A DNA stretch of 64,000 nucleotides from Akebia trifoliata (GCA_017979445.1 CM030706.1:15672967-15736966); one strand, 5' to 3'. Numbered from the stretch's first letter, positions 1 through 11,652 are shown. Translations and numbers: made by a program. Notes: generated by a model from the letters alone, not told the origin.

Positions 1-840
1 ACAAAGTTCACTCAAGACTACCAAGGGGATAAGGTGGGTTAGGATTTAGTTTCCTTTTAAGTTGCATCTTCTTCTCCTATTCCTCTCTTTTCTTCTTTTT
101 AGTAGTCGTATGATGTAATGGAGAACCCTCCTTCATCCCGAGTTGATTGAACCTCAACCTTGGGCTTGGAATGCTTGTTGCGATTTAGTTGAAAGGATGG
201 AAGTTGAAGTCATTTTTTTAAACCCATTTTATCTTATGCATCATAATGTACACTATGCATACACACCACACATGCTTGGCTATGATGAAGAATTGTGTAA
301 CTCTCTTGATGAGGTTAAAACACTAAGTTTCTAGCTAAGCATGCATGGATTAAAGTTGTGGATTTAAGGGAACTCCATTCATGGAACTTCTAAAAAATCC
401 TAAACCAACATTCCAACTTACATAAAAAGGTAATGACTTTATGGGATATCCTCTTCTATAGGATATTCCTTATGTCCACATTAACATTAAATTCTCTTTC
501 ATAGAGGTACATATACACCATGTACACACCCACTTCATGCAATTCATGCATTTTCTTTATTATATTAATCTTTTCAAAAAGTGGTCAAATCCAAAGGTAA
601 CCATTTTAGGTGGAGAGAATGGGGTGCTTAACACGTTTCCCATTCTCTAAACGACTCCTCTTACCTAAATCTTAGGTAGACTATACCTTTTTCATGAATG
701 AGAATCACTACAATGCCATGAAAAATGATTTTCAAAAAAATTGATTCGGGTGCCCATTCACACCTATTTTCAAAAAAGAATGGTGGCAACTCCACACAAC
801 GTAGCATTGAGGTTCAAGAATGAACATTTTCATGTCTACA
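1..840 (+). repeat. O 5' LTR, 3' portion only
   Basis: The LTR start lies left of the window. The end is set at TGTCTACA (833-840), three bases before a primer-binding site. This end matches the TCTACA end of solo LTR S2. A degenerate primer-binding-site copy (TGGCAACTCCAC, near 783) lies inside the LTR. A block near 610-660 (GGGGTGCTTAACACG) is a diverged counterpart of the GAAGGTGTTAGGCAC motif of the other LTRs. The short ORF at 143-334 starts at TTG, has no recognisable domain, and is not called as a gene. Confidence 0.75.
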
Positions 841-843
841 ACT

Positions 844-861
844 TGGCGACTCCACTGGGGA
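844..861 (+). promoter_or_regulatory. O primer-binding site (PBS)
   Basis: TGGCGACTCCACTGGGGA begins with the TGG expected opposite a tRNA CCA end and sits three bases after the LTR end. The same site, with small changes, follows the LTRs of A, B and C. In Ogre-type elements this PBS is described as matching a tRNA-Arg; I recall this and could not check it here. Confidence 0.8.
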
Positions 862-1690
862 GGTTGCGGGTTCAAACCATGACTATTTGGCCATTTTAAA
901 AAGTTTCAAAAAAAAATTGATATGTGTTCACTAACATTGTTGTTGTCTGTGTTTTGTTTGGTACTTTGTTTTCTTATTCTTTAGGAATGCTTGTAATATA
1001 TTTTTTCTTTTCTTTTATGGGTTAAGTGCTTGTAAGGGGTTAATATATTTCTTTTGAAATGCACTTGTGCACTTACGCTTGCATAGCCCATTACACAAAC
1101 CTCCTCTACCTATAAAAGTTTAAACCCGGATGCTTAGTAGTTTCACGACTCAAGATCGCTTATTTCGGGTATGGGATGAACACATCCAACCCAATCACCA
1201 AACTAAGATATGTGTACTTTGGTATGCATTGAGGTTTGAAGAATGAGTAACCGTGAAGCCACCTATAGCCGCATGCATTAAACACGATTAAAGGCTTAGG
1301 ACACAATTTTGAAAAAATGATTTATCAACCCCCTCATTATTGTAATTTTTCTGATCGAAGGAGACAACTTTGTAAATATTCTTTTCAGCTCATGAAGGCA
1401 AGTTGTATAGATTTTATGCTTGTTTTTTTTCTTTGTTTCTTTACATGTCCCCCTAGGTAAAGGAGAAAATCTTATTTTTTATGCTTTACATCATCAAAAA
1501 AAAAATATATCTTGTGGCTATAGCCAAAAAACAGAGGCTATGTGCCTCAAAATAAAAAATAAAAACAAAAAAAATAAAAAACAAAAAGCAAAAAAAAAAT
1601 TCGGGGAAAATTAAGGTTCTGGTCCGTTTTTAAAACACAGACAAGTACAAGAGCCCTCTAGTTAGCATATTAAAACCGGACAAGAAAAAA

Positions 1691-1693
<3 letters not shown>

Positions 1694-1731
<38 letters not shown>
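1694..1731. repeat. (AT)n microsatellite
   Basis: About 19 AT dinucleotides in a row in the O leader. No function is implied. Confidence 0.95.
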
Positions 1732-1735
<4 letters not shown>

Positions 1736-1982
1736 TCATTTCTTCCCTTAGATCAGTCCTGACAACTTTTCCATTGGACTTTATTTTTCTTTTGAGTTTT
1801 AAGGCTTAAAAATAATTAAATGAACTATTTTTATCATTAAGCTTAGGGCCTACCCCTCACCACTTTGTGTTTGATCCAAACGGAGCTCGCCTACTCTCTA
1901 TTTATTGAATTTGATCCCAACTTAATGTGGCACACCATCAAACTTGGCCACAATCAAACCCATTATCATCCAAGATCCATAC

Positions 1983-2425
1983 CCACTTCAAATAGGTCCA
2001 CGACCCATATTCACCTCAAATGAGTCAACGACCCATAATCAATTTCAAATGGGTCCATGACCCATTCTCACTCCCAAATGGGTCCACGACTCATATCCCC
2101 TTTCAAATGGGTTCACAACCCATATCTACTTCAAATGGGTCCACAACTCATATCCATTTCAAATTGGGTCCACGACCCATATCCATGTCAAATCGGGTCC
2201 ACGACTCATATCCATGTCTAATTGGGTCCACGACCCATATCCAATCTGAATCGTGTCCACAACCTATATCCATATCTAATTGGGTCCACGACCCATATCC
2301 AATCCGAACTGGATTCACGACCCATATCCAATCCAAATTGGGTCCACGACTCGTATCCAATCTAAATTGGTTCTACGACCCATATCCATTTTCGAATCGG
2401 GTCCATGATCCCTATTCAACCCAAA
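1983..2425. repeat. Minisatellite, ~31-bp units, hairpin-forming
   Basis: About 14 units of the form AAATGGGTCCACGACCCATATCC. Most units hold the inverted arms ATGGGT and ACCCAT around a five-base loop, sometimes with changes. The array gives long ORFs on both strands (for example 2020-2442), explained by repeat structure rather than coding selection. Confidence 0.85.
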
Positions 2426-2778
2426 CCATGATTCATATATGATCCATCAAAATCAACAATCTCCTGATCAATTCAAATAAATCCAATTATTTTCCAACAA
2501 TTAGATTCGAAAAAAAAAAATTTAAAGCACCAGTTATACTTTTTGATCAAAATCGGTGACTAAGAACGATATTTCCCTTTTGATACGAGGGGAATAGAAC
2601 ACGTCTATTCAAGGAAATAAGGTGACTTAAGAGTGCCCCTACTAAGACATTATGCGCCACCTTTTCCTTTTGGATCTGACTGGTCGATCTTGATTTCAGA
2701 GAATTGAATTGGGATTAACAAAAAGGGTTTTCCATTTTTATCCGTTTATAATAATCTATCTTTACAAAATGTTTTTTC

Positions 2779-3255
2779 CAACTCCGTATTGATACCCAAC
2801 TCCTTGCTGACAAACCCCAGCTTCGTGTTAACAAACCTCTAATTTTATGTTGACAAACCTCCGGCTCCGTGTCGATGAACCTTCGGTTCCGTGTTAACAA
2901 ACTTTCGATTCCGTGCCGATAAACCTTCGGCTCCGTGCTAACAAACCACCGGCTCCGTGCCGACAAACCATCGACTCCATACCGATGAACCTCCAGTTCC
3001 GTGCTGACAAACCTCCAGCTCCGTGCCGATGAACCTCCAGCTTCGTACTGAAAAACCCTAATTCCGTGTTGACAAACCTCTAGTTCCTTACTAACAAACC
3101 TCCGACTCCGTGCTGATAAACTTCTAGCTTCGTGCTGGCAAACCTCCAACTCCGTGTTGACAAACCTCCAGTTCCATGCTGACAAACCTCAATTCCGTAC
3201 TAACAATCTTTAGACTCCGTGTCGACAAACCCTAGCTCCGTGCTGACAAAAAATC
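2779..3255. repeat. Minisatellite, ~21-bp units with covarying short stems
   Basis: About 22 units of the type CTCCGTGCTGACAAACCTCC. Around the constant TCCGT core the flanks pair differently in different units: CGGC/GCCG near 2950, CAAC/GTTG near 3150, GAC/GTC near 3213, AGC/GCT near 3236. The reverse-strand ORF at 2715-3185 is a by-product of the 21-bp period. Confidence 0.85.
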
Positions 3256-3379
3256 CAACCCCTATCAAATTTAGGATTTTCTTAATACAATTTTACCAAT
3301 TAATCCAATTTGAACTAATGAATCATCGTGAATCTTCATTATGTAAATGATATATTAACGTTTAACCTCTTGTCCACAG

Positions 3380-5884
3380 GTGGCTAAACGACCCAGAATG
3401 AAGCACTTGCCACCTGACAATCTTCCATATTTTCTACGCTTGCAACCAACTATGAGTACCTTAGAGCAACCTCAACAGTCAGTAATAGAAGTTATAACAG
3501 ATCTCACTTCGAAGTTTGATATAGTGGTGAAGGCGTTAGAAAAACATGACAAGATTCTGAATTTACTAATGGCAAATTCGAGCATCATTCAGGTTGTTCA
3601 ACATCAAACCTCAAGCTCGAATCAGGATATACCGGAATAACCACAACAACAACAGCTACTAGCACAGAATATTCTACCACCCATGGCTCCAATCAATCAA
3701 GGACCACCAATTCACATTCATTGCAACCCATAGCGACAAGATGTCGTTCAAGAAGAAGAAAGTGAATTTAGAGCAACTGAGGTAAGAAGCACCATAGAGG
3801 AAAAATTAGCCAACAAGTTAGAAGCAGTTGAGGAGGAGATCCGAAGAATTAAGAAAAAGGAATCCACAAGCGGAATGAGATTCATAGATCTTTGTCTTTA
3901 CCCAAATGCACCATTACCGCCAAAGTTCGAGTGTCCTGACTTCGAGAAGTATAACGGCATTGGGTACCCTCTGTCCCACTTAAAGCTCTACTGTGGATCC
4001 ATGTGCCAATTTGGAGATGACGATAGGTTGTTGGTCCAGCTCTTCCAAAGAAGTTTAACAGGGGCGGCCCTCTCATGGTTCACTCAGTTAGATCATTCTC
4101 GGATAAAAAACTGGTAAGATCTGATTATGATTTTCTTGAAGGAGTACAAATTCAACACAGATATGGGATTGGACAGGAATGACATGGCAAAGATGACTCG
4201 GAAACGAAAAGAAATCGTGAAAGAGTATGCCCAAAGGTGGCAGGAATCAACATCTAAGGTAAAATCACTTATGATTGAACAAGAGATGAATACTATATTC
4301 ATCTCTACTCTAGGTTACTCATTCTACACGCATCTAGTGGGTCATACAACTGCAAGTTTCTCGTCACTGGTCCAAGTGGCAGATTGGGTAGAAAACAGTA
4401 TCCGATCAGGTTTGATTTACGACTTGTCCAATCTAGGGACACCAATAGGGGGTCCACCCAACGGAATCTAGTGGTTTTAAATAAGAAGAAAGATGAAGCC
4501 CAAGTTAACAATGTACAACCTGTTCGTCCTTTCTTCATTTCAATGCCAAATCAACGGTCGTCGGCACCTCAGGTCCCTTTTAAGGTTAACCCACCTCAAG
4601 TTGCACCTATTCCATAAACGTTCCAGTTTGGGCAAACTCCAGTATTTGGTCAGAACCCATAATTTGCCTAGAATCATCAAACAGAGCAGCGCAGACCCAA
4701 CAAGATTCCACGAATCTTCACTCGTCTGCCTATGACTCTATCAAAACTACTCTCAAAACTACTCAGGGGAGAATATCTCACTAAGAGGTAGCTAAACCCA
4801 GAGGCGATAAAGGGACCAAGGTACAATCCCAATCAATTCTACTAATTTCATATGGGTGAACCGGGGCATACCACCGACCAATGTTGGCAACTCAAGCACC
4901 AAGTTCAGAATCTAATCGATAGGAAAAGAATCCTCTTGGATGGTCTGGTAGCCCAAGTAACTCAACAGAACATCAACCAGAACCCATTACCAATGCACAA
5001 CGAGGGAGGCAATGGGCCTATAATGAATGCCATAGAGAAGGATGAACCAAGCTTTGATCCCTTAATTCTGATAGTAACTATTGGCTCAAAAGTCATAGTC
5101 AATTTGAGGAAGGAATCAACATCCTCAAGCATCAACGTTTTACCTCAAGACACAACCAACCAATCACTGTCCCAACTACCAATCAAAATAGCCAATCATA
5201 CAATTCATTCAAATCTCCCAGTCTCGAATCCTTCACAACCGCCACTCATCTTACCCTACACCGTACCAACTACAAGTCCTTCCTCTCGACCACCCCTCTT
5301 TATACCCTACACCATACCAACTTTAGGCTCTTCCACTTGACCACCTCTTCTCATACCCTACATTGCACCGACCTCTCAAATTTCAAACTTCTCATCCTGA
5401 CCACCTCTCATCCTATCTTATACTAACCCACAAATCTTTGACACCCCTATACCAACCATCAAGCCTAGTCCACCACCTCTTATCCTCCACATAAAGTCAG
5501 ATCCTCAACCCATGACCATCATATCCCCTAAATCCTTTCCTTACTGCTCAAATCAAATTGTCCCATAGAGTTTTAAGACGATGATTATTACATCAATGGG
5601 GATTGAAAAATCAAAAAAGGCTATGGTCACAGATATTGGTCACATGATTAGATCAGGAATATGCTATAAGGTGTAGGAAAAAGAACAAAAAAGGCAGAAC
5701 GATGAAGAAGATAGAAGAAAAGAAAGCTTGTAGAAGAGGAACAAGTACTGCAAAAGAACTAGAGAAGAAGAAAAGTAGAATAACTGACAAGGAAGCAGTT
5801 GACCTCCTCAAACTCATTCCAAAGAGTGAGTACAACATAGTAGAGTAGTTGAACAGAATGCCAGCTCAAAGTAGTATCTTTGAC
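3380..5884 (+). pseudogene. gag: O gag polyprotein, N-terminal part of gag-pol (broken)
   Basis: Gag would form the particle that packages element RNA. The frame opens at a GTG at 3380; the first ATG in frame is at 3397. The capsid-like core (about 3875-4470) has PPKFECPDFEKYNGIGYP, LVQLFQRSLTGAALSWF and YAQRWQE, typical of Tat/Ogre gag. In-frame stops include 3638 and 4115, and the frame shifts near 4470 to the one used at 4852-5340. That segment has a zinc-knuckle-like stretch (GHTTDQCWQLKHQVQNLI) followed by a proline-rich region with a repeated LPYTVPT-like module. From 5540 to 5884 it is degenerate and ends in NRMPAQ and a leucine-rich stretch, exactly where A is inserted. The same protein resumes at 18484. 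Confidence 0.85.
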
Positions 5885-5889
5885 CTACT
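5885..5889. repeat. Target site duplication of A, left (CTACT)
   Basis: CTACT directly precedes the TGTAGA start of the A 5' LTR and recurs directly after its 3' LTR. Confidence 0.95.
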
Positions 5890-6531
5890 TGTAGATACCT
5901 CATTTTTGCATTCACCTGATTATTCAACTCGTCAATCCGATTGCGATGGTTCCCAATGATGGATGATTATTCTGATGCTCTATTTGTTACCAAATATGTT
6001 TCAGAAATTCGGATTAGGAATCTCAAACTAACCAAACTATAGAAATCACACTACACTAGAAAAATATAACTCCAAAAACATAGAAATCATCATCTTGCAC
6101 ACACAAAAAAAAAGCTTTATTATAAAAATCACTAAAAAATGACCAAATTACCAAAATACTCCTAACCTCAAAACATCCCTAGAGCCTACATTACACTTAG
6201 GAAAATCATTTCAAACACATAAAACAACAAATCTAAACCAAATAAACCATTTCATCAATTTTTACAAAATTTGACAAAATTACGAAAATGCCCCTTATAA
6301 AGTTCAAGGTCATTTCGCACAAAAAATTTCATAAATGACACAAAATAATATTTCCATTGAATTTCTTATGAAAATTCGATTCCAAAACATCTTGGAACAT
6401 TGAAAAATGACTTAATACTCAAAAGTCCTTTTCGAGGGCAAAACAATAATTTTATAATTTTAATAATTTAAAATTCTGAAATTAATAATTAAAATTTTAA
6501 TTAATGTAAAGTGAAATCCTAATTAAAAACT

Positions 6532-6712
6532 CAATCAATTAAGACTTAAGTTAAAACCCTAAATTCTAGTCAATCAAGTAAGACTTATGTCAAAATCCTA
6601 AAATCAAGTTAATCAAGTAAGACTTAAGTCAAAACCCTAAATTCTAGTCAATCAAGTGAGACTTAAGTCAAAACCCTAATCAATCTAATAAGAACAAAGT
6701 CAAACCCTAATC
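6532..6712 (+). repeat. LTR tandem block (~39-bp units) with GACTTAAGTC and TTGACY cores
   Basis: Five units of the type CAATCAAGTAAGACTTAAGTC. Several carry the 10-bp palindrome GACTTAAGTC; read on the reverse strand the block has TTGACT/TTGACC cores like the W-box bound by WRKY factors. It lies about 120-300 bp upstream of the TATA box, where an enhancer would sit. Confidence 0.65.
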
Positions 6713-6830
6713 CTAATAGAATTCTAATTAACCTCTAAAACTATCTAAAAGAAATATAATTAAATTCTAAAACTATCTAAAAAAAACATAATCTAACTCT
6801 AACTCTATCTAAAAAACTCTTAAAAAAATC

Positions 6831-6838
6831 TATAAATA
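6831..6838 (+). promoter_or_regulatory. TATA box of A 5' LTR
   Basis: TATAAATA, conserved at the same place in the A 3' LTR, S1, B 5' LTR and C LTR fragment. Confidence 0.7.
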
Positions 6839-7428
6839 AGGATCTCTACAACCTATTTTCGTATTTAAGAGAAAATTCTAGAAAAGTAGGTCAAAAAGTT
6901 TTCTTAGCCTTCCTCAAACCCTAATTTTGAAGCCCTAACTCCTTACTTAACATCAAACCCCAACTTTTGCTCAAAAAACACATAGAAACCCTTTTAAAAT
7001 ATCGAGAAATTTGTCAAAAATTAAAAAGCACTTAGATCTAAGGAGAAGATACTTCATTTTGGAGATCTAAAGCGAATCCAGTAACATAAATGAAGCAATG
7101 AATCACAAGCAAGGAATCTCTCCGTCAACTCTGAGGGAACTATCTTTGTGATCATTTAGGTATTTTTCATTCTTATTTTTTTTTTATTTAGGTATTTTAG
7201 CAATGTAGTTTTATTTGGGAAAAGTAGAGACCGACGTTTGCCCGGCGTGGTTGGTGCCTAACACCTTCCAACCTCGTAACGTGATCCCCGGACCCATATT
7301 TTGTTTCGTAGATTAGTGTTATTTACCTTTTAAATTCGGTTCCTAAACTATAATAACTAGGTGGCGACTCCCAAACCTCAAAAATCAAAAGTAAATCCGA
7401 GCACCCCGCGGATCGAGGAAGCTTTCAG

Positions 7429-7445
7429 TGGTGACTCTGCTGGGG
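7429..7445 (+). promoter_or_regulatory. A primer-binding site
   Basis: TGGTGACTCTGCTGGGG, one base after the 5' LTR end; one or two changes from the PBS of O and B. Confidence 0.8.
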
Positions 7446-7924
7446 TCTATTGAGGATCAAACTTGAAAATCCCCAAGTATGGGAGCATTGTCAAATCGAC
7501 CAAGTTTTTATTGTATTTTATTTTGGTTTATTTGTTTTGTTAGTTTGACTTGATTGTAGATCATTTGTTTCATTTTTGAGTATTCTAGTTTGTTTGTTCG
7601 CTCTATGATCTAATCAAGGGTCACTTGTGATGATCCTAAATAATTCAAGATTTCAAAGCTTAATAAGAAAATGATGGAATGATGGTGGTTGGGATAAAAG
7701 AATGCTTTTTTTTTTTTTTTTTTAAAAAGCACTTAAACATAGTGCTCTGATAGTGAAAACGTTTTTTTTCTCTTTCTATCTTCTTCTCCATATGTGTGTT
7801 GAAAGGGGTAGCAAAAAGAGACGCTTCTCTCTCTCTCTTTCTTTATCGACTCTCGTTAACGACGATTTCAAGAATTATAATTTGAATTTTAATAATCTCA
7901 ACAATGACGTCAAAGCATCTCATT

Positions 7925-8535
7925 AGCTTTACCTAGAATATCAATCTGTAAATCTAGAATTGTTGTTGAATAAAGGTTGGAACAGCAATGTTAAAACATT
8001 TTTATAGAACATTCTAGTGAGAATTAAGCCTGAACACCTATTAATAAAATGTAGATCTCATCGATTAGATTAATTTAGAACCTGAATTAACTCAATTTCA
8101 TTATCGAAAGCCTTGGATATCATCGATGCAAGTTTGGATTAATCTGTAAATCTAGAATTGTTGCTGAATGAAGGTCGGGACAGCAATGTTAAAACGTTTT
8201 TACAGAACATTCTAGTGAGAGTTAAGTCTGGGCACCTATTAATAAAACATAGATCTCATCGAGTAGATTAATTTAGAATCTGCATTCACTCAATTTCATT
8301 ATCGGGAGCCTTGGATATCATCGATGTAAATTCGGATTAATCTGTAAATCTGGAATTGTTGCTGAAAAAAGGTTGGGACAGCAATGTTAAAACGTTTTTA
8401 TAGAAAATTCTAGTAAGAATTAGGTCTGGGCACCTGTTAATAAAACGTAGATCACATCGAGTAGATTAATTTAGAACCTAAATTCACTCAATTTCGCTAT
8501 CGGGAGCTTTAGATATCATCGATGTAAGTTCGGAT
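7925..8535 (+). repeat. ~198-bp tandem repeat, three units
   Basis: The landmark GATATCATCGATG recurs at about 8117, 8316 and 8512, a period of 196-199 bp. Each unit also has AATCTGTAAATCTAGAATTG and CAGCAATGTTAAAACG. The same repeat, in element-sense orientation, occurs in the leader of C (62700-63460) but not in B. Confidence 0.85.
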
Positions 8536-9009
8536 TGTATTTTCCTAATTCACAGAAAATCCGAATTTATCTAGTGTTAGCACAGTTAATGTTCCTGATT
8601 TATTTTGTTAGAGCGAGCTCATTTGACATTAGAATATTTCTCTTTGATTTTCTTTTGGGATGTGTATCTAGTTTTTTTTTTTATAATTTAAAAAAAAAAA
8701 GGGTTCATCACCCCTTATTCCTACAACCATCATTCTATCATCAACTGAATGTTTGTTAGAATCTTGATTTATGTTGGATCACCTAAAGTGATCCTTGATG
8801 AACCATAGATAATAAAAAAAAATAAAAAATAAAAACAAAAAAATAAAAAATAAAAAATAAATAAAAATAAAAAATAAAAAATTTTGTGCCTGTTTCAATA
8901 TTGGATTTGATTGATTATTCCTTGTGCTATATTGATTAATCGCTTATCTGACATGCCATGATCTTGTTTGATATATACTTTTTATGTGCATGCCTTGGTC
9001 TTAATTTTT

Positions 9010-9770
9010 GATGCTATGGGATATCCATATTTTGTGGTTTGATATGGCCCACAGATCCATTTATTTGAAAAAATGCCCCGGGCACACCCCACCTTGTATT
9101 GCACACTTGCATGTCCCAATATAGCCAACGTGGCATTAGTATATGGCCCGATCTCTTCGGAGATACGACGTTATTCATGAAAACCACACCTCCAGTCACG
9201 TACCTTAGGGTATATTAAACTAGGACATAAGTACCATCTGATTAGGTGACTCTGAAAAAGTATATCGATGCACCTGGGCTGGAGCGACCTGAGCCTTTGA
9301 CCGATTGTAAGCTGCATAGTCACATGTCCCGATTGTCAACGTAGTACTAGTACGTGGTCGGTCCCCTCGTGGGATGCTAAATTATTTATGAAAGCTACAA
9401 CCCTAGACTTGTACCTATACGGTATATCAAAGGTAATCCAAGTTCACCAATTGCACTTCTTGGTCAAAATCAGTGCCTAAGCAAGATCCTGCCCCGCTGT
9501 ACCCTATTGTACGAGGGGGATAGACTACGTCTATTCTAAACAAGAGGCATTTAAGAGGGTCATTGCTCAGCATTGTGTGTCACTTCTCAATTGAGGGTTA
9601 AACTGGCTACTTTTGACTTCAAATAAATGGGTTGGAGTCTTAGATTATCACCTATACGGTATATCAAACCAAGTCACCACGTACCGTCTGATTGAGTACG
9701 CTCGAGAGGTATATAGGTGCACTTGGGCAAGGGTGGCCAAATAAATTGCATTGCACGTAGTAAACCTAGA
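9010..9770 (+). other. Conserved leader block with repeated ATACGGTATATC modules
   Basis: Related sequence is found reversed in B (about 32760-33520) and C (about 61560-62330). Two diverged modules, roughly 430-460 bp apart, share GGTATAT, GTACCGTCTGATT and a TATATxGxTGCACxTGGGC core. No coding frame is conserved, so it is probably untranslated leader. Confidence 0.65.
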
Positions 9771-11652
9771 GTCTAGAAGCCTTCCTATAAGTCACGACCT
9801 GAACTGACTCTGGATATTCCCGGGTTGCTCTATTTAATCCAACCTACAAGTAAGTGGGTGGACTGATCCAAACTGTTCAAACTAAACCCACTATATTAGT
9901 CCGACCCAATCGATGAAATGTACCAATCAATTTGAACCAATTAAACCAGTTGGCCCAATTGACAAATGGATAAAAATGATCAATACCAAATCAGTTGGAC
10001 TAATTGATTTTACTTTTAAAGATCTAGACCACTTTATATAAGAAGATTCGATCTTAGGATCAAATTAATTTATCTGATCAAAGGTTCAATCCCAATCAGG
10101 GTTAAACCCGCGTTTAACCTTTCTCACTTTCTTGGTCACTATAGATTTATAGTATATTTGGATTCAATATTTCCAACCGGACTTGGGCTAATCTATATCG
10201 AAACTTTAATCATGTGGTTAAGAGTCAATGGTTAACCTTGGTTTACTTCCAATCAGGTAATAATTACTCATAAACGTTCTAAACCACCATCTATACCAGT
10301 TTGGGTCCATGAAAAAGGTCGTCTTTCCAAAATATCATTGTCAAGTCCAAGTAGTTAGTCCTCACCACAAAAAGAAATAAGTACAATGGATGAAGCAACG
10401 CTCCGTCAAATTTTTAAATATTTTCAAGAAAAAATTATCACTTCTGTCCAGACATAAATTGAAGCCCTGAAGACTGAAAAGAAAAAAAATAAAGAACCCC
10501 AGGATGTTTTTGACTTCGTCGAAAACCAATAAGATAATGAATTACCTGTCGACCCTATCTTAGTTCATCGAATAACTCAGGTTCAAACTGCTTTAAAGAA
10601 TATCAAAGATCCCGATGATCTTGCTCTTAGATTAGGGGTAATGACCATGTTTCCCACGGTCCGTCTGCCAGAGAAGTTCACAATGCCAGACATGGAGAAG
10701 TTTGGTGGGATTGGATGCCCTAGGACTCATTTGAAAGTATATGTTGGTATAATGTAATCTCAGGGTCTGAGTGAAGAACAGATGACTCAACTTTTTCAAA
10801 GAATCTTTACAGGTCCTGCCCTACGCTGGTTAATGTCATTGGACTCATCCCGGGTAAAAACATGGCATGAATTGATAAAGGAGTTTATTGGTCGATAGTC
10901 ATTCAACACAGATATTGAACTCACAAGAAGAGACCTAGAAACTACTAAATAGAGGTTTGGGGAAACTTTCATTGAGTTCATTGCTCGATGGAGAGCTAAA
11001 ATCGCTCAATTGTGGGACCGATTTTAAGAAAAGGAACAAGTCAAGATCATCCTCAGGAATCTCATTTCAAATTATGCCAGGTACTTGATGCCTCAGTACC
11101 TTCCCACTTTTCAATCCCTCTTTGAAGGTGGAAATCAAGTTGAGGATGCCTACTCTTCGGGACTTTTTAGTAACTCGTCTGAGTCAAAACCCCAATATTT
11201 TAAACCTGATGTCAATTCCTCACAAGTGGCCAATACCTCTTTCGTACTATCTTCTCAAACTACTTAGCCCTCACAAGCCAAGCCTAGGAGATAATTCATC
11301 AATCTTTGAATCTCCCTTAGTGTTGCTTATCAAAAATTGATGAAAAGGGGATTGCTGATACCTTTACAACCTAAGCCTATGCCTAATCCTCTTCTTTCAA
11401 ACATGGATAATGGACAATTCTGTGAAAGGTGTATTACTCTTCATCATGTTATCCAAGACTTGATTGAATAAGGAAAGGTCACCATACCCACTCTTACCGC
11501 ACCCAATGTTATAACTAATCCTTTACCTACCTTTTAAAATCAACCTCCCCCTACTTTGAACCTGATATCAAATTCGAGTCGGTTGACCCAATTTCCTTCA
11601 TTTATTCAGTCGGTCCTAACAGTGTACCTCCACCATGTCGAGATGATCATAT

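Larger units (their letters stand above)
862..3379 (+). other. O leader between PBS and gag
   Basis: About 2.5 kb without a credible ORF. It contains a diverged stretch (862-1690), an (AT)n run, two minisatellites, and A-rich tracts near 1545-1600. No ORF1 like that of element B is visible. The last bases before gag (CTTGTCCACAG, ending near 3379) look like a splice acceptor, so gag could be reached by splicing; this is only a motif match. Confidence 0.6.
5890..7427 (+). repeat. A 5' LTR
   Basis: Runs from TGTAGATACC to CTTTCA, 1,538 bp, followed at once by the PBS. Inside are a tandem block with TTGACY sites (6532-6712), a TATA box (6831), the GTGCCTAACACCTTCC motif (about 7250-7268) and an internal PBS-like TGGCGACTCC (about 7361-7373). 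Confidence 0.93.
7446..10385 (+). other. A leader between PBS and gag
   Basis: 2.9 kb with no credible ORF. It holds a ~198-bp tandem repeat (7925-8535), A-rich tracts (8811-8880), and a block conserved in B and C (about 9010-9770). The ORF1 of element B is absent here. Confidence 0.7.

Noticed and set aside
2148..3185. Repetitive ORFs in the O leader (2020-2442 plus, 2148-2360 minus, 2715-3185 minus)
   Set aside because: They coincide with minisatellites, and frames are open on both strands.
8535..8759. 74-codon ORF in the A leader
   Set aside because: Hydrophobic by base composition, no domain, not conserved in C at the matching place.
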